Shown: one piece after another, positions 26,583-35,473 of the stretch | Layout of the letters: each line of letters starts with the position of its first letter | How positions within the stretch are numbered: the stretch's first letter is position 1 | Made by a program: the position numbers and the translations under genes | The notes under the pieces: model-generated | The model's database searches: none | Told to the model about the DNA's origin: nothing | What the model saw: only the letters and a program-made list of their open reading frames with translations | Assembly: GCA_902500785.1 (NCBI GenBank) | Contig: CABVRW010000011.1 | Coordinates: 27,886-78,757 of the forward strand | Direction of reading: 5' to 3' | Source of the DNA: an uncultured Nitrospira sp. | GTDB lineage: Bacteria > Nitrospirota > Nitrospiria > Nitrospirales > Nitrospiraceae | DNA length: 50,872 bases

Positions 26583-27893
26583 TCAAGACGCGCCGGCTGA
26601 AACGAGGGCGGCGCAACGTTGGCCGCTGAGAATCGCAGACTCCAGATTGGCCGGCCAGCCGGTGTCCGTCCAGGCGCCGGAGATGAGAAAATTGGCAAAC
26701 GGACTCTGTGAAAGCGGTCGGTATTGTTGTACGCCCGGTTTGGTGGTGAGTATGGCGGACGGAAAGCGAACGACCTCCGCATCGATGAGCCGAGGAGCCG
26801 GGGTGGCAGGGAATGCCGCCGCCATGTCGTCAAAAGTCAGACGAATCAGGTCTTCCTTCGACTGGGGCAACAGGTTCGGCTCACCTACCGAGAGGGCCCA
26901 CAATACAGCCGCCTGCTCGTGGAGTTCCTCGTCCGAATGCCGGATCATCCAATGGAACGTATTGCGCTCCAGCAGGACGAGTTGGGTCTGTTCGACCGGC
27001 TGTGCAAGGTGCAGGCGCATCATGACCATGGGAGATTCGCTCAACCGGCTGAGTTGTTGGAAATAGGCATAGTGGGTGACGACCCGTTCCGGCAGCAGCG
27101 GTGTGAGCCGGTGGTACGGAAGCGCAGCAATATACCAATCGGCGGTGAGCCTGGTACGATCCGCCAGTTCGACGTGAGTGACACGATCCTGGGAAAACTG
27201 CAGTTGAGCGGCCGTCGTGTTCAGTCGAACCCGGACTCCCAGCCGGTCGAGTTGCGCTTTGAGCGGCGCGAGCAGAAATGAATCGAGTCCGTGAGGCGGG
27301 ACGATCAACTTCGTGGCGCGGGCGCCGGTCAAAAAGCAGCGTCGCAGCGTGCGCATGAAGAGCCCCGCGGAGACCTGCGTCAGCGCCGCCCCCAACAACA
27401 ATCGGGCCAGGCAGTTCCATACACCATGTCGGGCATGTTCAGACTGGCCGATGCTCGCGAGCCATTCGTCGGCCACGCGTGCATCAAGGTCGTTCGGGAG
27501 GGGAGGGTCTTGCTCCCAGGTTCGTTCGAGAAACGAGAGAAGATGCCAACGGTCCCGCATCGACAGCCCCTGAAACAAGGTGGTGCCGAGGAGGGTGTTG
27601 AGCGGAGAAGGCAAGGGAAGGTGCAGGAATTGGATACGAGCCCCGGTCGATTGCAGGAATTCCAGCGGAGTATGTCGGAGTCGCCTGGCGGCGGCGTCTT
27701 TGCCGAGGGTCTTGAGCAGAGACCAGGTGGCCGTGTGGGCGTCGAGGAGCAGCGGCGGGGGGGCGTGATCGAGGCGACCTCCCAGATGGTCGGCCTGCTC
27801 GATCACCGTGACGGAATGGCCATCGGCGGCAAGTTGTAACGCTGCCGTCAGACCGGCGATCCCGCCGCCGAGAATGAGCACCGTTCGACTCAT
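26583..27893 (-). CDS. hpnE: hydroxysqualene dehydroxylase-like FAD protein (HpnE)
   Basis: A 436-residue amine-oxidase/phytoene-desaturase-like flavoprotein. The FAD motif GGGIAGLTAALQLA lies at residues 7-20, followed by the acidic VTVIEQADHLGGR. In known hopanoid pathways HpnE reduces hydroxysqualene to squalene after HpnD and HpnC. The start overlaps the hpnD stop by four bases (ATGA), which supports HpnE over a general oxidase. hpnC is not seen in the window and may be elsewhere. The C-terminal GAWTDTGWPANLESAI closes the FAD domain. Confidence 0.88.
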   Translation of the reverse strand: MSRTVLILGGGIAGLTAALQLAADGHSVTVIEQADHLGGRLDHAPPPLLLDAHTATWSLLKTLGKDAAARRLRHTPLEFLQSTGARIQFLHLPLPSPLNTLLGTTLFQGLSMRDRWHLLSFLERTWEQDPPLPNDLDARVADEWLASIGQSEHARHGVWNCLARLLLGAALTQVSAGLFMRTLRRCFLTGARATKLIVPPHGLDSFLLAPLKAQLDRLGVRVRLNTTAAQLQFSQDRVTHVELADRTRLTADWYIAALPYHRLTPLLPERVVTHYAYFQQLSRLSESPMVMMRLHLAQPVEQTQLVLLERNTFHWMIRHSDEELHEQAAVLWALSVGEPNLLPQSKEDLIRLTFDDMAAAFPATPAPRLIDAEVVRFPSAILTTKPGVQQYRPLSQSPFANFLISGAWTDTGWPANLESAILSGQRCAALVSAGAS

Positions 27894-28765
27894 GGAGTCG
27901 AAGAAGGAAGGTGGGAGCGCAGCCACACGCCCGCTGCCACGGCCAACCGGTGGCCGGGAGACAGCGTGACTCGATCTCCCAATACGCGATACCCCGACTG
28001 CTCGATGCGTTGCAGGATCCGGCTGTACACGCCGCGCATGATCTCCGCCACCGTCAAGGCCCGGCGTTCGGCGCGTGACAGCGAATCGAGCGCCCGCGCA
28101 GCCTTGGCATAAAACTCCTGCGCACGACCGACTTCAAACCGCATGAGTTCTGTGAATTCCGGCTTATATCGCCGGTGCAGGAGATCCTCTTCCCGGTAGG
28201 CGAAGCGCGCGAGGTCTTCTTGCGGCACATAGACACGACCGCATTCGGCGTCGTTGCCGAGATCGCGAAGAATATTGGTCAGTTGAAAGGCCATGCCGAG
28301 ATTGACCGCGTAGTCCTGGGCGCGCGGAGAGGTGGTGCCGAACACGTGCAGGCAGATCAATCCGACCACCGACGCGACCCGATAACAATATGACGACAAT
28401 TGGTCGAAGGTGGCGTAACGCGTGGTCGTGAGGTCCATCTCGACGCCCTTGATGAGTTCATCGAAGTAGGCTTGCGGGATGGACAACTCTCGTACATGCC
28501 GCGCGAGGCTGATGGTGACCGGGAACGTCGGGGTGCCGTCATAGGCGGCGGTCAGTTCCCGCCGCCAGCGCGCCAGCTCCTCTTGCGGATGACTCCCGGG
28601 AGGAGGCTCGTCCACGGCGTTGTCCACTTCCTTACAGAAGGCGTAGACCGTGTACATCGCGTCGCGACGGACTTTCGGCAGAAACAGGAAGGAGTAGTAA
28701 AAATTGCTCCCACTGTGTTTGGTGAGGGTCGTGCAGTAGGTTTGAGCTTCCGCTGGTGTCATCAT
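27890..28765 (-). CDS. hpnD: presqualene diphosphate synthase (HpnD)
   Basis: A 291-residue squalene/phytoene-synthase family enzyme that would join two farnesyl diphosphates to presqualene diphosphate. The two Asp-rich motifs are visible as AFCKEVDNAVDE (about 44-55) and LTNILRDLGND (about 169-179), together with RVASVVGLICLHVFG. Two adjacent ATG codons at 28765 and 28762 are both possible starts. It is coupled to hpnE downstream and starts eight bases after the BtuF-like stop. The specific HpnD call rests on this pairing. Confidence 0.88.
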   Translation of the reverse strand: MMTPAEAQTYCTTLTKHSGSNFYYSFLFLPKVRRDAMYTVYAFCKEVDNAVDEPPPGSHPQEELARWRRELTAAYDGTPTFPVTISLARHVRELSIPQAYFDELIKGVEMDLTTTRYATFDQLSSYCYRVASVVGLICLHVFGTTSPRAQDYAVNLGMAFQLTNILRDLGNDAECGRVYVPQEDLARFAYREEDLLHRRYKPEFTELMRFEVGRAQEFYAKAARALDSLSRAERRALTVAEIMRGVYSRILQRIEQSGYRVLGDRVTLSPGHRLAVAAGVWLRSHLPSSTP

Positions 28766-28772
28766 CGTGTCA

Positions 28773-29705
28773 TCAATCTGGTCGCGTCGTCTGCACCTCA
28801 AGCCGCTCGACGGAGGCGGGAAGGTGGCCGCCATAGCAGGCTGGGTGCAGGATCGCGGCTAATTGCTCCACGCCGTCGATCAGCCGTGGACCCGGGCGGC
28901 TGAAGTATGAGAGCGCATCGACCAGATACACCGCTCCTTTCTGGACGGCGGGAAGACTGTTCCATGAAGGATGGTTCGTCACCGTGGCGAGTTCCGCTCT
29001 CGTGCGCGGGATGGTAAAGCCGCAAGGCATGAGGACGATCACGTCCGGTTCGGATGCGGCGAGCTGGTTCCAGTCGACCGTTCGAGACGCCGTGCCGGCT
29101 TGTGCCAAGACATCGATGCCTCCCGCCGCGGCGACCATGTCAGGTACCCAATGGCCTGCAGTATATAGGGGAGAAAGCCATTCGAGGCAGGCGACTCTGG
29201 GACGCGTCGATTGGGTGTGCACGAGGGTTTGTACAACGTCGAGCCTCCTGCGCAGCGTCGCGGATAACTGTGTCCCGGCTTCTGCTCGCTCCAAGGCGAC
29301 TCCGAGCGTTTCAATATCCCGCAGAATATCGCCGAGTCTGCGAGGACTGAGGGTGACCATGCGGGGTCGCGGCGAGAGGGTGTGAAGGACCTGCTCCAAC
29401 TGTGAGGAGGTAACGGCGCAAACATCGCACAGGGCCTGGACGATCAGCAGCTCAGGCGTTGCCGCCAGGAGCCGGGGTTCGTCCAATTCATAGAGGCCGG
29501 TTCCCGCTGACAGCATCGCGCCGACCTGTTTGTCGATCTCGGCGCTGGAGAGTCGATGGCTCTCGATGCGCGGGCGTACCATCACCGGGACCTGCGCGAG
29601 GCTCGGCGGAAAATCGCATTCATGGCTGATCCCGATCAGATTGTCTTGGAGACCCAATGCCGCGACGACCTCCGTCGCACCAGGGACCAGCGAGCAAATT
29701 CTCAT
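28773..29705 (-). CDS. BtuF-like (PF01497-type) substrate-binding protein without a signal peptide
   Basis: A 310-residue protein with the fold of periplasmic B12/iron-siderophore binding proteins. The N-terminal lobe begins MRICSLVPGATEVVAALGL and contains IGISHECDFP. The C-terminal lobe has SEPDVIVLMPCGF and VDALSYFSRPGPRLIDGVEQ. There is no signal peptide from the ATG at 29705, and this start overlaps the HAD stop by four bases. Cytoplasmic members of this family are common and are usually annotated as cobalamin-binding. It is linked to hpnD and hpnE by tight spacing. Its ligand and its link to hopanoids are unknown. Confidence 0.82.
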   Translation of the reverse strand: MRICSLVPGATEVVAALGLQDNLIGISHECDFPPSLAQVPVMVRPRIESHRLSSAEIDKQVGAMLSAGTGLYELDEPRLLAATPELLIVQALCDVCAVTSSQLEQVLHTLSPRPRMVTLSPRRLGDILRDIETLGVALERAEAGTQLSATLRRRLDVVQTLVHTQSTRPRVACLEWLSPLYTAGHWVPDMVAAAGGIDVLAQAGTASRTVDWNQLAASEPDVIVLMPCGFTIPRTRAELATVTNHPSWNSLPAVQKGAVYLVDALSYFSRPGPRLIDGVEQLAAILHPACYGGHLPASVERLEVQTTRPD

Positions 29706-30409
29706 GTGCGGCCTTGAGCCGTTCCCCACAGGCGTGATTGCAGGTCAGAAAGCCTGGTGTCCGCCAGTGAATGAGTAATGGCATCGGCTTCCCCGAGGTC
29801 CTGCGCCGTGTGCGTATTGGCCACCGCCAGCACTTTCATGCCGGCTGCGCGCGCGGCTCGGATCCCAGGCAAGGAATCTTCAATGACCAGGCAGTCGTTC
29901 GGGGAGAGTGTCAGTTGATTCGGTTGCGCATTCAAGCCGGCCATCGCATGCAGAAAAGGATCCGGAGCCGGCTTGCCACGGGTGACGTCTTCGGCGCTGG
30001 TAATGTGAAGAAACGCCTTGCGGAGACCTGCTTCCTCCAGAATCAATTCGATTTCGTTGCGCAGGGCCCCGGAGGCAATGGCGAGCGGCAATCGAGCGGC
30101 GGCGTCCTGCACCAATTCGCGTACACCGGGGAAGATCGCCAGTTGTTGTCGGACGGCGGCCAGGTAGGCGTGAGCCTTGTGCTCCATCAGTTCACTGAGG
30201 AGTGCGGGCGACGTCCGGCGTTGATGGGACTGCAAGGCGGCCATGAAGCAGCCGCGATCGTCGAAGCCGAGGTAGTCGGTATAGTATTCCGCTTCGGTGA
30301 GGGAGATGTCGATGCCGGCCAAGACCTGTCGAAGGGCGGCAAAATGCAGGGGCTCGGTGTCGGCAATGACGCCGTCGAAATCAAAAATAATGGCACGTAG
30401 TTCGCTCAT
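29702..30409 (-). CDS. HAD-superfamily phosphatase/phosphoglucomutase-like
   Basis: A 235-residue subfamily IA HAD hydrolase. The motif I nucleophile is in FDFDGVIADTEPLH (about 9-22), with Asp in both catalytic positions. The motif III/IV region reads VIEDSLPGIRAARAAGM. A four-helix cap lies between motifs I and II, as in beta-phosphoglucomutase and phosphoglycolate phosphatase. The substrate cannot be read from sequence. It is the first gene of the overlapping run HAD, BtuF-like, hpnD, hpnE. Confidence 0.88.
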   Translation of the reverse strand: MSELRAIIFDFDGVIADTEPLHFAALRQVLAGIDISLTEAEYYTDYLGFDDRGCFMAALQSHQRRTSPALLSELMEHKAHAYLAAVRQQLAIFPGVRELVQDAAARLPLAIASGALRNEIELILEEAGLRKAFLHITSAEDVTRGKPAPDPFLHAMAGLNAQPNQLTLSPNDCLVIEDSLPGIRAARAAGMKVLAVANTHTAQDLGEADAITHSLADTRLSDLQSRLWGTAQGRT

Positions 30410-30497
30410 CGTCGTCGTTCGAACATCCCTGTGCGAAGTTCGGTGGAGGTCAGGCTGTCAGTCGTGTCGGCGCGGCATTATAACAAGGGAGTCCCGA

Positions 30498-30541
30498 CAA
30501 AAAAAGACGACGGCCCGTTCTTTCGAGGAACGGGCCGTCGT
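30498..30541 (-). terminator. rho-independent terminator of the SH3-domain gene
   Basis: A perfect 14-bp GC-rich stem (30507-30520 with 30528-30541) has a seven-base loop. On the minus strand it is followed by a run of seven T (CTTTTTTTG). It lies about 28 bases past the stop of the SH3 gene. Confidence 0.92.
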
Positions 30542-30568
30542 GCGCGGCAAGGGACGATCGCGTAGAGC

Positions 30569-31285
30569 TTAACGTTTCAGTTTCAGATTACGTTCGGGGA
30601 TCCATCCTTTACGACCGTCCTGAGTTCGCACGGCATAAACCCATCCGTTCTTCTGGTAATCCCCGTCCCGAATGGTGAGCGTGGTGCCGGCCAAGACCGT
30701 GGTGCTGGTTTTGGTGCCCACCGAATCGACGAAGAGCGGCATCGGGGATTTGGGCCGGTTGGGATCGGGGATGACCGTCACCCGTTGACCCTCGGAAAAG
30801 CGCGGGTCCGCGACGCTCACGATCGGAGGTGCAGGCGCGACTTCCGGTGTGGTGGCTGCGGGCGAAGCGGATGAGGGGGTAGGCACATCAGCGGGAGCCG
30901 GGGAGCCACTGTCAGGCAGTGCTGGTGGAATGGGTGGGGCCACGGTCGGCGGTTGCGTCGGTGTCTGAGCGGTGACCGGTGGCTTCTGGGCTGCGGGTGG
31001 GGCGGTGTCAGTACGGCCTTCCAGATAGGGCTCGACAAGTTGCATCACCCCGTCGGGGTCCATGGCCACATAGCCGATCGCTCCCACCAGCAGGAGTAGC
31101 AAGATCCAGAGCAGCGGCCGTTTCCCAGATCGTTTCGGTGAGTTCATTGGTGGCGTCGGGGGCGGCATGGGTTCATCCAGGTCTTCCTCGGTGAATTCCA
31201 GATCCGGCTCGGGTTGACTTGCGAACAGGAGATGCCAGTTCGTCCACTCGCTGCGTATCGCAGGAATGCCCGTCGATGAAAACAT
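30569..31285 (-). CDS. membrane-anchored bacterial SH3-domain protein
   Basis: A 238-residue protein. A cytoplasmic N-terminal part rich in acidic and Pro residues (about 1-55) is followed by one membrane segment (LLWILLLLLVGAIGYVAM, about 58-75). A Pro/Ala/Thr-rich linker (90-160) and a C-terminal SH3b domain (about 165-236, ending DGRKGWIPERNLKLKR) complete it. SH3b domains usually bind peptidoglycan or envelope partners. GGAGG precedes the ATG. It has its own promoter-like site and terminator, so it is probably monocistronic. Confidence 0.85.
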   Translation of the reverse strand: MFSSTGIPAIRSEWTNWHLLFASQPEPDLEFTEEDLDEPMPPPTPPMNSPKRSGKRPLLWILLLLLVGAIGYVAMDPDGVMQLVEPYLEGRTDTAPPAAQKPPVTAQTPTQPPTVAPPIPPALPDSGSPAPADVPTPSSASPAATTPEVAPAPPIVSVADPRFSEGQRVTVIPDPNRPKSPMPLFVDSVGTKTSTTVLAGTTLTIRDGDYQKNGWVYAVRTQDGRKGWIPERNLKLKR

Positions 31286-31335
31286 CAGAGGACCTCCTCA
31301 TTCGAAACAATAGCGCGGGTCTGTCTATTCGTAGG

Positions 31336-31364
31336 TATGTATCACCGGTCCCACAGCCTGTCAA
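31336..31364 (-). promoter_or_regulatory. putative promoter of the SH3-domain gene
   Basis: On the minus strand a perfect -35 TTGACA (31364-31359) is followed after 17 bases by TACATA (31341-31336), a partial -10. It lies 50 bases upstream of the start codon. Confidence 0.5.
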
Positions 31365-31573
31365 TTTTGTTCAAGAAAGCGACAGGCTGCACGCGTGCCC
31401 TCCGAGAAGCCCTGCCACTCGGGGACGTCGACGTGCGGGCAAGCGGGATGAGAACCTGTGAGTCGGTCGCAGGTCGGACCGTGAGGAAACGGCAGACCTC
31501 ACTTCCTGCCCAGGGCTTGCAAGTTCCAACATCCTCGTTGCAGAATCGCGAACCACCGTGAGTGCGAAAGCCG

Positions 31574-31987
31574 ATGACGTCGTATCGAGAGGAACTCTGG
31601 TTCGAAACGAAGACCAGGCGCGCGTATATGAATATTACGGAGCAGGTCGACGCCGTCGTGCGAAAAAGCGGAGTGCGGGAAGGGATGGTGTTGGTGAATG
31701 CCATGCATATCACCGCGAGCGTCTATATCAACGATGACGAAGCGGGGTTGCTCCACGATTATGACAGCTTTCTCGAACGACTCGCGCCGCATGAGGCGAC
31801 CTATCGGCACAACGACACCGGTGAAGACAACGGTGATGCGCATATCAAGCGACAGATCATGGGACGGGAAGTCGTCGTTGCGATTACGGAGGGGAAGCTG
31901 GATTTCGGGCCATGGGAGCAAATATTTTACGCAGAGTTTGATGGGCGGCGGCGCAAGCGTGTGTTGGTCAAGGTGATCGGGGAATGA
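31574..31987 (+). CDS. yjbQ: YjbQ/UPF0047 family protein
   Basis: A 137-residue single-domain protein. Family motifs are visible as [13 protein letters not shown] (about 43-55), [19 protein letters not shown] (about 77-95) and [18 protein letters not shown], with the conserved histidines in place. Members are annotated as secondary thiamine-phosphate synthases because they can complement thiE mutants; the true reaction is not settled. The ATG at 31574 suits the family length. No TPP riboswitch was recognised upstream. Confidence 0.93.
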   Translation: MTSYREELWFETKTRRAYMNITEQVDAVVRKSGVREGMVLVNAMHITASVYINDDEAGLLHDYDSFLERLAPHEATYRHNDTGEDNGDAHIKRQIMGREVVVAITEGKLDFGPWEQIFYAEFDGRRRKRVLVKVIGE

Positions 31988-32149
31988 TCCCTCGGACGCC
32001 GTGCGGCGAGGCTGCCTCGAAGAGCCTGCCCGAGGGGTGGACGAAGAACCGCATTCGCGCTTGCCACGTTCTGGAAAGTTTGGCAACATGGACAACAGGA
32101 TGAATACATACCATTCAGCAAGACTTCGTATCGATGCGGGAGGCCGGCC

Positions 32150-33163
32150 ATGTTGAGTTGGTCGCGACCGGATCCGTTGACGAGGGATTTGATCCACTTG
32201 ATCAACGCTCGTCGTCATGACCATGGGGACACGGATGCCGCGATCGATACCCTGCAAGCCTTTATCGAGCAGGGGCGGGAGCAGGATCTGTTGACGGTTC
32301 TGGCGGCCCTCGACGAGGAGATGGCGGAGTGGATGTTCGATTTGGTGGCGGAGGCCTCGTGCGCCGTCATCATGGACGGACCGGATGACGACAAGGGGGC
32401 GTATGCCTTGATGGCGGCTCTCGAGTTGCCGCTCCAAGCCAATTTGGGACAGCCGCTTGGGTTAAAGATCGATCCCGTGGCGACAGCGGATCTGCTGCAT
32501 CGCCATTTGCAGATTCCAGCCGGCGTCGTCGTGCGGGTCGAGCCCCGTCTCCTGACCGATGCGACCCTTGAGGGACTGACGCTCCAGACCCTCAATGAAC
32601 ATCTCGTGAGCATCGCGGATTCTCAGCGCACCCAGGCGATTGCGTCGCGTCTCTATCCTCCGGTCGAAAACACCGCGTTCCTCTTTTTTCAATTGATCGG
32701 CATGCCCGATCCGGGATTGCCCGATTCATTAGAGGAGCCGGAACGTCGGGCGCTGCTCGAAGGCCTCGTCGCACAATGCGCCGAATTGGCCCTGGCTCCG
32801 GACACCTTGGAGGTGCCCGTCTACGCGTCGTATGCGCTGTTCGACGCGCAGAATGCCGTGCGACTACATCGATTGGCCGACGAGACCGCCGCAGTGTGGC
32901 GGGATCTCGATCCCATGGTGCGGGCCCGCACGATCGCCCACTTGCACACGCAATGCGGGAATGGGGTGTATATGCCGGTCTGGACCGATCTCTTCGATCC
33001 GGAACTGCCGGAGGACCACGGTCCAGTGTGGACCTCTCCCGACGTCTGGGTGTTCACGGCCGATCTTCCGATCGAGTGGCCGGGGGAAATGCTCACCAAC
33101 CGACTGTTGGCGGAAGGCTGTACCAGGTTCGAGAACCACATCGTCGAAGCGCCTGAGAACTGA
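32150..33163 (+). CDS. hypothetical protein, 337 residues
   Basis: I do not recognise a family. The protein looks soluble, acidic and largely helical, with no signal peptide or membrane segment. The N-terminal 70 residues (DTDAAIDTLQAFIEQGREQD) could be a helical repeat. The C-terminal 130 residues contain many Trp and Asp (VWTDLFDPELPEDHGPVW). A good ribosome site, GGGAGG, lies seven bases before the ATG, and codon use matches the neighbours, so it is a real gene. It stands alone between yjbQ and the Cys-rich gene on the same strand. Confidence 0.7.
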   Translation: MLSWSRPDPLTRDLIHLINARRHDHGDTDAAIDTLQAFIEQGREQDLLTVLAALDEEMAEWMFDLVAEASCAVIMDGPDDDKGAYALMAALELPLQANLGQPLGLKIDPVATADLLHRHLQIPAGVVVRVEPRLLTDATLEGLTLQTLNEHLVSIADSQRTQAIASRLYPPVENTAFLFFQLIGMPDPGLPDSLEEPERRALLEGLVAQCAELALAPDTLEVPVYASYALFDAQNAVRLHRLADETAAVWRDLDPMVRARTIAHLHTQCGNGVYMPVWTDLFDPELPEDHGPVWTSPDVWVFTADLPIEWPGEMLTNRLLAEGCTRFENHIVEAPEN

Positions 33164-33286
33164 ACTCGCGGTTGCTGCGTTATGTTCGAGGGTGTAGAGG
33201 CGTAACAAGAGTCGAACGGCTCGTGGGAAGCCGTTTCCCACATCCGGCTGATCGAACGATTGATCTTACATCCGCCTAGGAGCTCC

Positions 33287-33892
33287 TTGGCTGGTCCATC
33301 GCGACTCGGCGCCATCATTATCGTGACGGTACTTAGTTGCGCGGTCCTGGGCGCAGTCTGGGGACTGGTGCTCTACACCTTGCCGCAGAGCGACATGCTG
33401 CCCGAGCCGGTGCCGGTGTCCTCTCCGTCCCCGCTTCCGCCACGCCCTCCTTCAATCGTCAGCGTTCCACCTCATTTGTCCGATCCGCCTGCTCAAACAG
33501 TGATGGGGCAGGAGGACGCGTCGGTGGTTCATTCCGAGACGGCGGGGCCTCCTGCGGCTGAGCTCGTGCGCGTGCCGCTTGGGAGAGACGTGAAATGCGA
33601 TCTAGAAATAGAGTCGCTGTGCCCCGAGGAAGAAGGAGACCGGCAAGCGTGCCTGGAACGTAAGGCTGCTCACCTCTCCCTTCCCTGTCGGCCGATGTTG
33701 CGGGAGCGGCTCGTGCGGATGAAAGCGAACATGCAGCACATGCGCGCAGCCTGCGAGGCGGACCGAAGGCAGTTTTGTCGCGATGTGCCGGTCGGAGGTG
33801 GGGCGTTGCTGCAGTGCCTGGAATCCCACGCCCAGGAAGTCTCGGACCAGTGTTTTCAACTCTTGCCGAAGCGGGGTCGGTTGTTGAACTAG
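33287..33892 (+). CDS. membrane-anchored protein with two cysteine-rich repeats
   Basis: About 201 residues. An N-terminal membrane segment (LGAIIIVTVLSCAVLGAVWG) is followed by a Pro-rich linker (about 40-75) and two Cys-rich units. The first runs from CDLEIESLCPEE through QACLERKAAHLSLPC. The second runs from CEADRRQFCRDV through ALLQCLESHAQEVSDQC. The second unit is close to that of the 6437-6796 product. A TTG at 33287 is chosen as start because AGGAG lies just before it; a TTG at 33260 has no such site. Its stop shares the palindrome CTAG with the convergent FHA gene. Confidence 0.75.
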   Translation: MAGPSRLGAIIIVTVLSCAVLGAVWGLVLYTLPQSDMLPEPVPVSSPSPLPPRPPSIVSVPPHLSDPPAQTVMGQEDASVVHSETAGPPAAELVRVPLGRDVKCDLEIESLCPEEEGDRQACLERKAAHLSLPCRPMLRERLVRMKANMQHMRAACEADRRQFCRDVPVGGGALLQCLESHAQEVSDQCFQLLPKRGRLLN

Positions 33893-34620
33893 CATGCAGC
33901 GATGCTGCTCTTGGGGACACGCAGCAGAAACCGCATCGTGAGGCCGGCCACTTCCACTACATCTCCATTGCGGAGCAGGTGTTCTCCCTGAACCGGGCGG
34001 CCGTTGACGAGGATCCGTTTTCCGCTCTCGGTCTGGCTCACGACGTATCCCTCCCTTCGCCGGCTGATGATCGCGGCGGTCTTCGGTGCAAACCAACCGG
34101 TCAATGTGATCACGGCGTCGTCCTGAGCTCCGATCAGCGACACGTGTTTCGTCAGGCGATATTGCGATTGCCCGCTCTTTCCTGAGAGGATTTCCACCAC
34201 GCCGATCGCTTCTTCCCGCACCGGTCGATCACTGCCGATCGAGCGTGAGACGACCATCGTTTTGTCGGTGACCAGGTTCTCCTCAGTGAGAGCCTGGTCC
34301 GCAGTGGCCGGTTGTTCTCCCCGAAAAATCAGCCGGTGGGTGCCGACACGGATGCTGTCGGCATCCTGAAGTTGCCGCCGGTCGATTTTCTGCTCATTGA
34401 TGAAGGTGCCGTTGGTGCTGGAGAGATCTTCGAGAAACAGCACTTCCTGCACCTTGACGATACGCGCATGGTGGGCGGAGACCGCAGGGTCTTCCAGGCA
34501 GAGGTCGTTGTCGTGCTTCCGTCCGATTGTGAAGGGCGTGCAAACGATCTGGAGCTCCCTTGTGCCGCCGTGCGGCGCTTTCACGATAAGCGTGGGGGAT
34601 GCTGGGCGGTGCTGAGACAT
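33889..34620 (-). CDS. protein with two FHA domains
   Basis: A 243-residue protein with an N-terminal FHA domain (about 10-98) and a second, weaker FHA-like domain (about 140-238). The first has the phosphothreonine-binding layout FTIGRKHDNDLCL, VSAHHARI and SSTNGTFIN. The second reads VSLIGAQDDAVITL, KTAAIISRR and RILVNGRPV and lacks the usual Arg/Ser pair, so it may not bind phosphopeptide. It is the third gene of the kinase-phosphatase-FHA operon, nine bases after the phosphatase. It probably reads out phosphorylation by the kinase. Confidence 0.92.
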   Translation of the reverse strand: MSQHRPASPTLIVKAPHGGTRELQIVCTPFTIGRKHDNDLCLEDPAVSAHHARIVKVQEVLFLEDLSSTNGTFINEQKIDRRQLQDADSIRVGTHRLIFRGEQPATADQALTEENLVTDKTMVVSRSIGSDRPVREEAIGVVEILSGKSGQSQYRLTKHVSLIGAQDDAVITLTGWFAPKTAAIISRRREGYVVSQTESGKRILVNGRPVQGEHLLRNGDVVEVAGLTMRFLLRVPKSSIAAC

Positions 34621-34629
34621 GGTCGCTCC

Positions 34630-35466
34630 TTACGATAATTCGGTTGTCGATCCGGCGAACCACTGCGTGCACATGCGAGTCCACATGCCTGGTTTATGCT
34701 GCGTGAGTTTCACAACGATGACGGTCGTATTGTCGGTGCCGCCGGCCGCATTCGACAGGGCGATCAGACGGTCGGCGATCGGCTGCGGATCGGATGACTC
34801 TTGACCGACGCGCAGGATGGCATCGGAGGATACTCCGGTGGTCAGGCCATCGGAGCAGAGGAGCAGGGTATCGCCGTTCAGGACAGGGAGTTCTCCCAAC
34901 TCGACTTCCACCAGGGGATGGACTCCGACGGCGCGGGTCAACACATGCTTGTGGGGCACGTGCGTCGCGTCATCGGCGGCCAGGAGTCCGGACTGCACCT
35001 GCTCCTGCACGAGGGAATGGTCCGCGGTCAGGAGTTGCAACATGTCGCCGCGAATCAAGTAGAGGCGGCTGTCGCCTACGTGGGCGATCGAGAGAATCGG
35101 TCCGACGAGCCAGGCCGCCACCACGGTGGTTCCCATGCCGGCGTATTCGGCGTGGCGCACCGCGTCCTGATGCACCCTATGATTCGCGAGTCGGACGGCG
35201 CTCGCCAGTCGGTTGGTCGCGGACGAGAACTCCTGTCGCACGGCACCGATCATTGGGAGCGATGGATCGGCGTCGGCCTCCGTCAGGTGATGAGGAATAA
35301 TTTCGATGGCGCGGCTGCTGGCGACTTCGCCGGCGCGGTGTCCGCCCATTCCGTCGCACACGATGAACAGGCCTGTAGAGGGATCGGCGTGGAAGCGATC
35401 TTCGTTGTGTGAGCGGGTCAGCCCGACATCCGAGGTCGCTCCATGTGTGACGTGCAAGGAGTGCAT
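34630..35466 (-). CDS. PP2C-type (Stp/PppA-like) protein phosphatase
   Basis: A 278-residue metal-dependent Ser/Thr phosphatase. PP2C motifs are visible: GLTRSHNEDRF (about 17-27), IVCDGMGGHRAGEVAS (about 35-50), IAHVGDSRLYLI and LLLCSDGLT, with the metal-binding aspartates in place. It lies seven bases after the kinase gene and nine before the FHA gene, on the same strand. It would reverse the phosphorylation made by the neighbouring kinase. Confidence 0.95.
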   Translation of the reverse strand: MHSLHVTHGATSDVGLTRSHNEDRFHADPSTGLFIVCDGMGGHRAGEVASSRAIEIIPHHLTEADADPSLPMIGAVRQEFSSATNRLASAVRLANHRVHQDAVRHAEYAGMGTTVVAAWLVGPILSIAHVGDSRLYLIRGDMLQLLTADHSLVQEQVQSGLLAADDATHVPHKHVLTRAVGVHPLVEVELGELPVLNGDTLLLCSDGLTTGVSSDAILRVGQESSDPQPIADRLIALSNAAGGTDNTTVIVVKLTQHKPGMWTRMCTQWFAGSTTELS

Positions 35467-35473
35467 GGGCGGC

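Noticed and set aside
31286-31573. TPP riboswitch upstream of yjbQ
   Set aside because: The conserved TPP core sequences (CTGAGA, ACCTGA) are not present.
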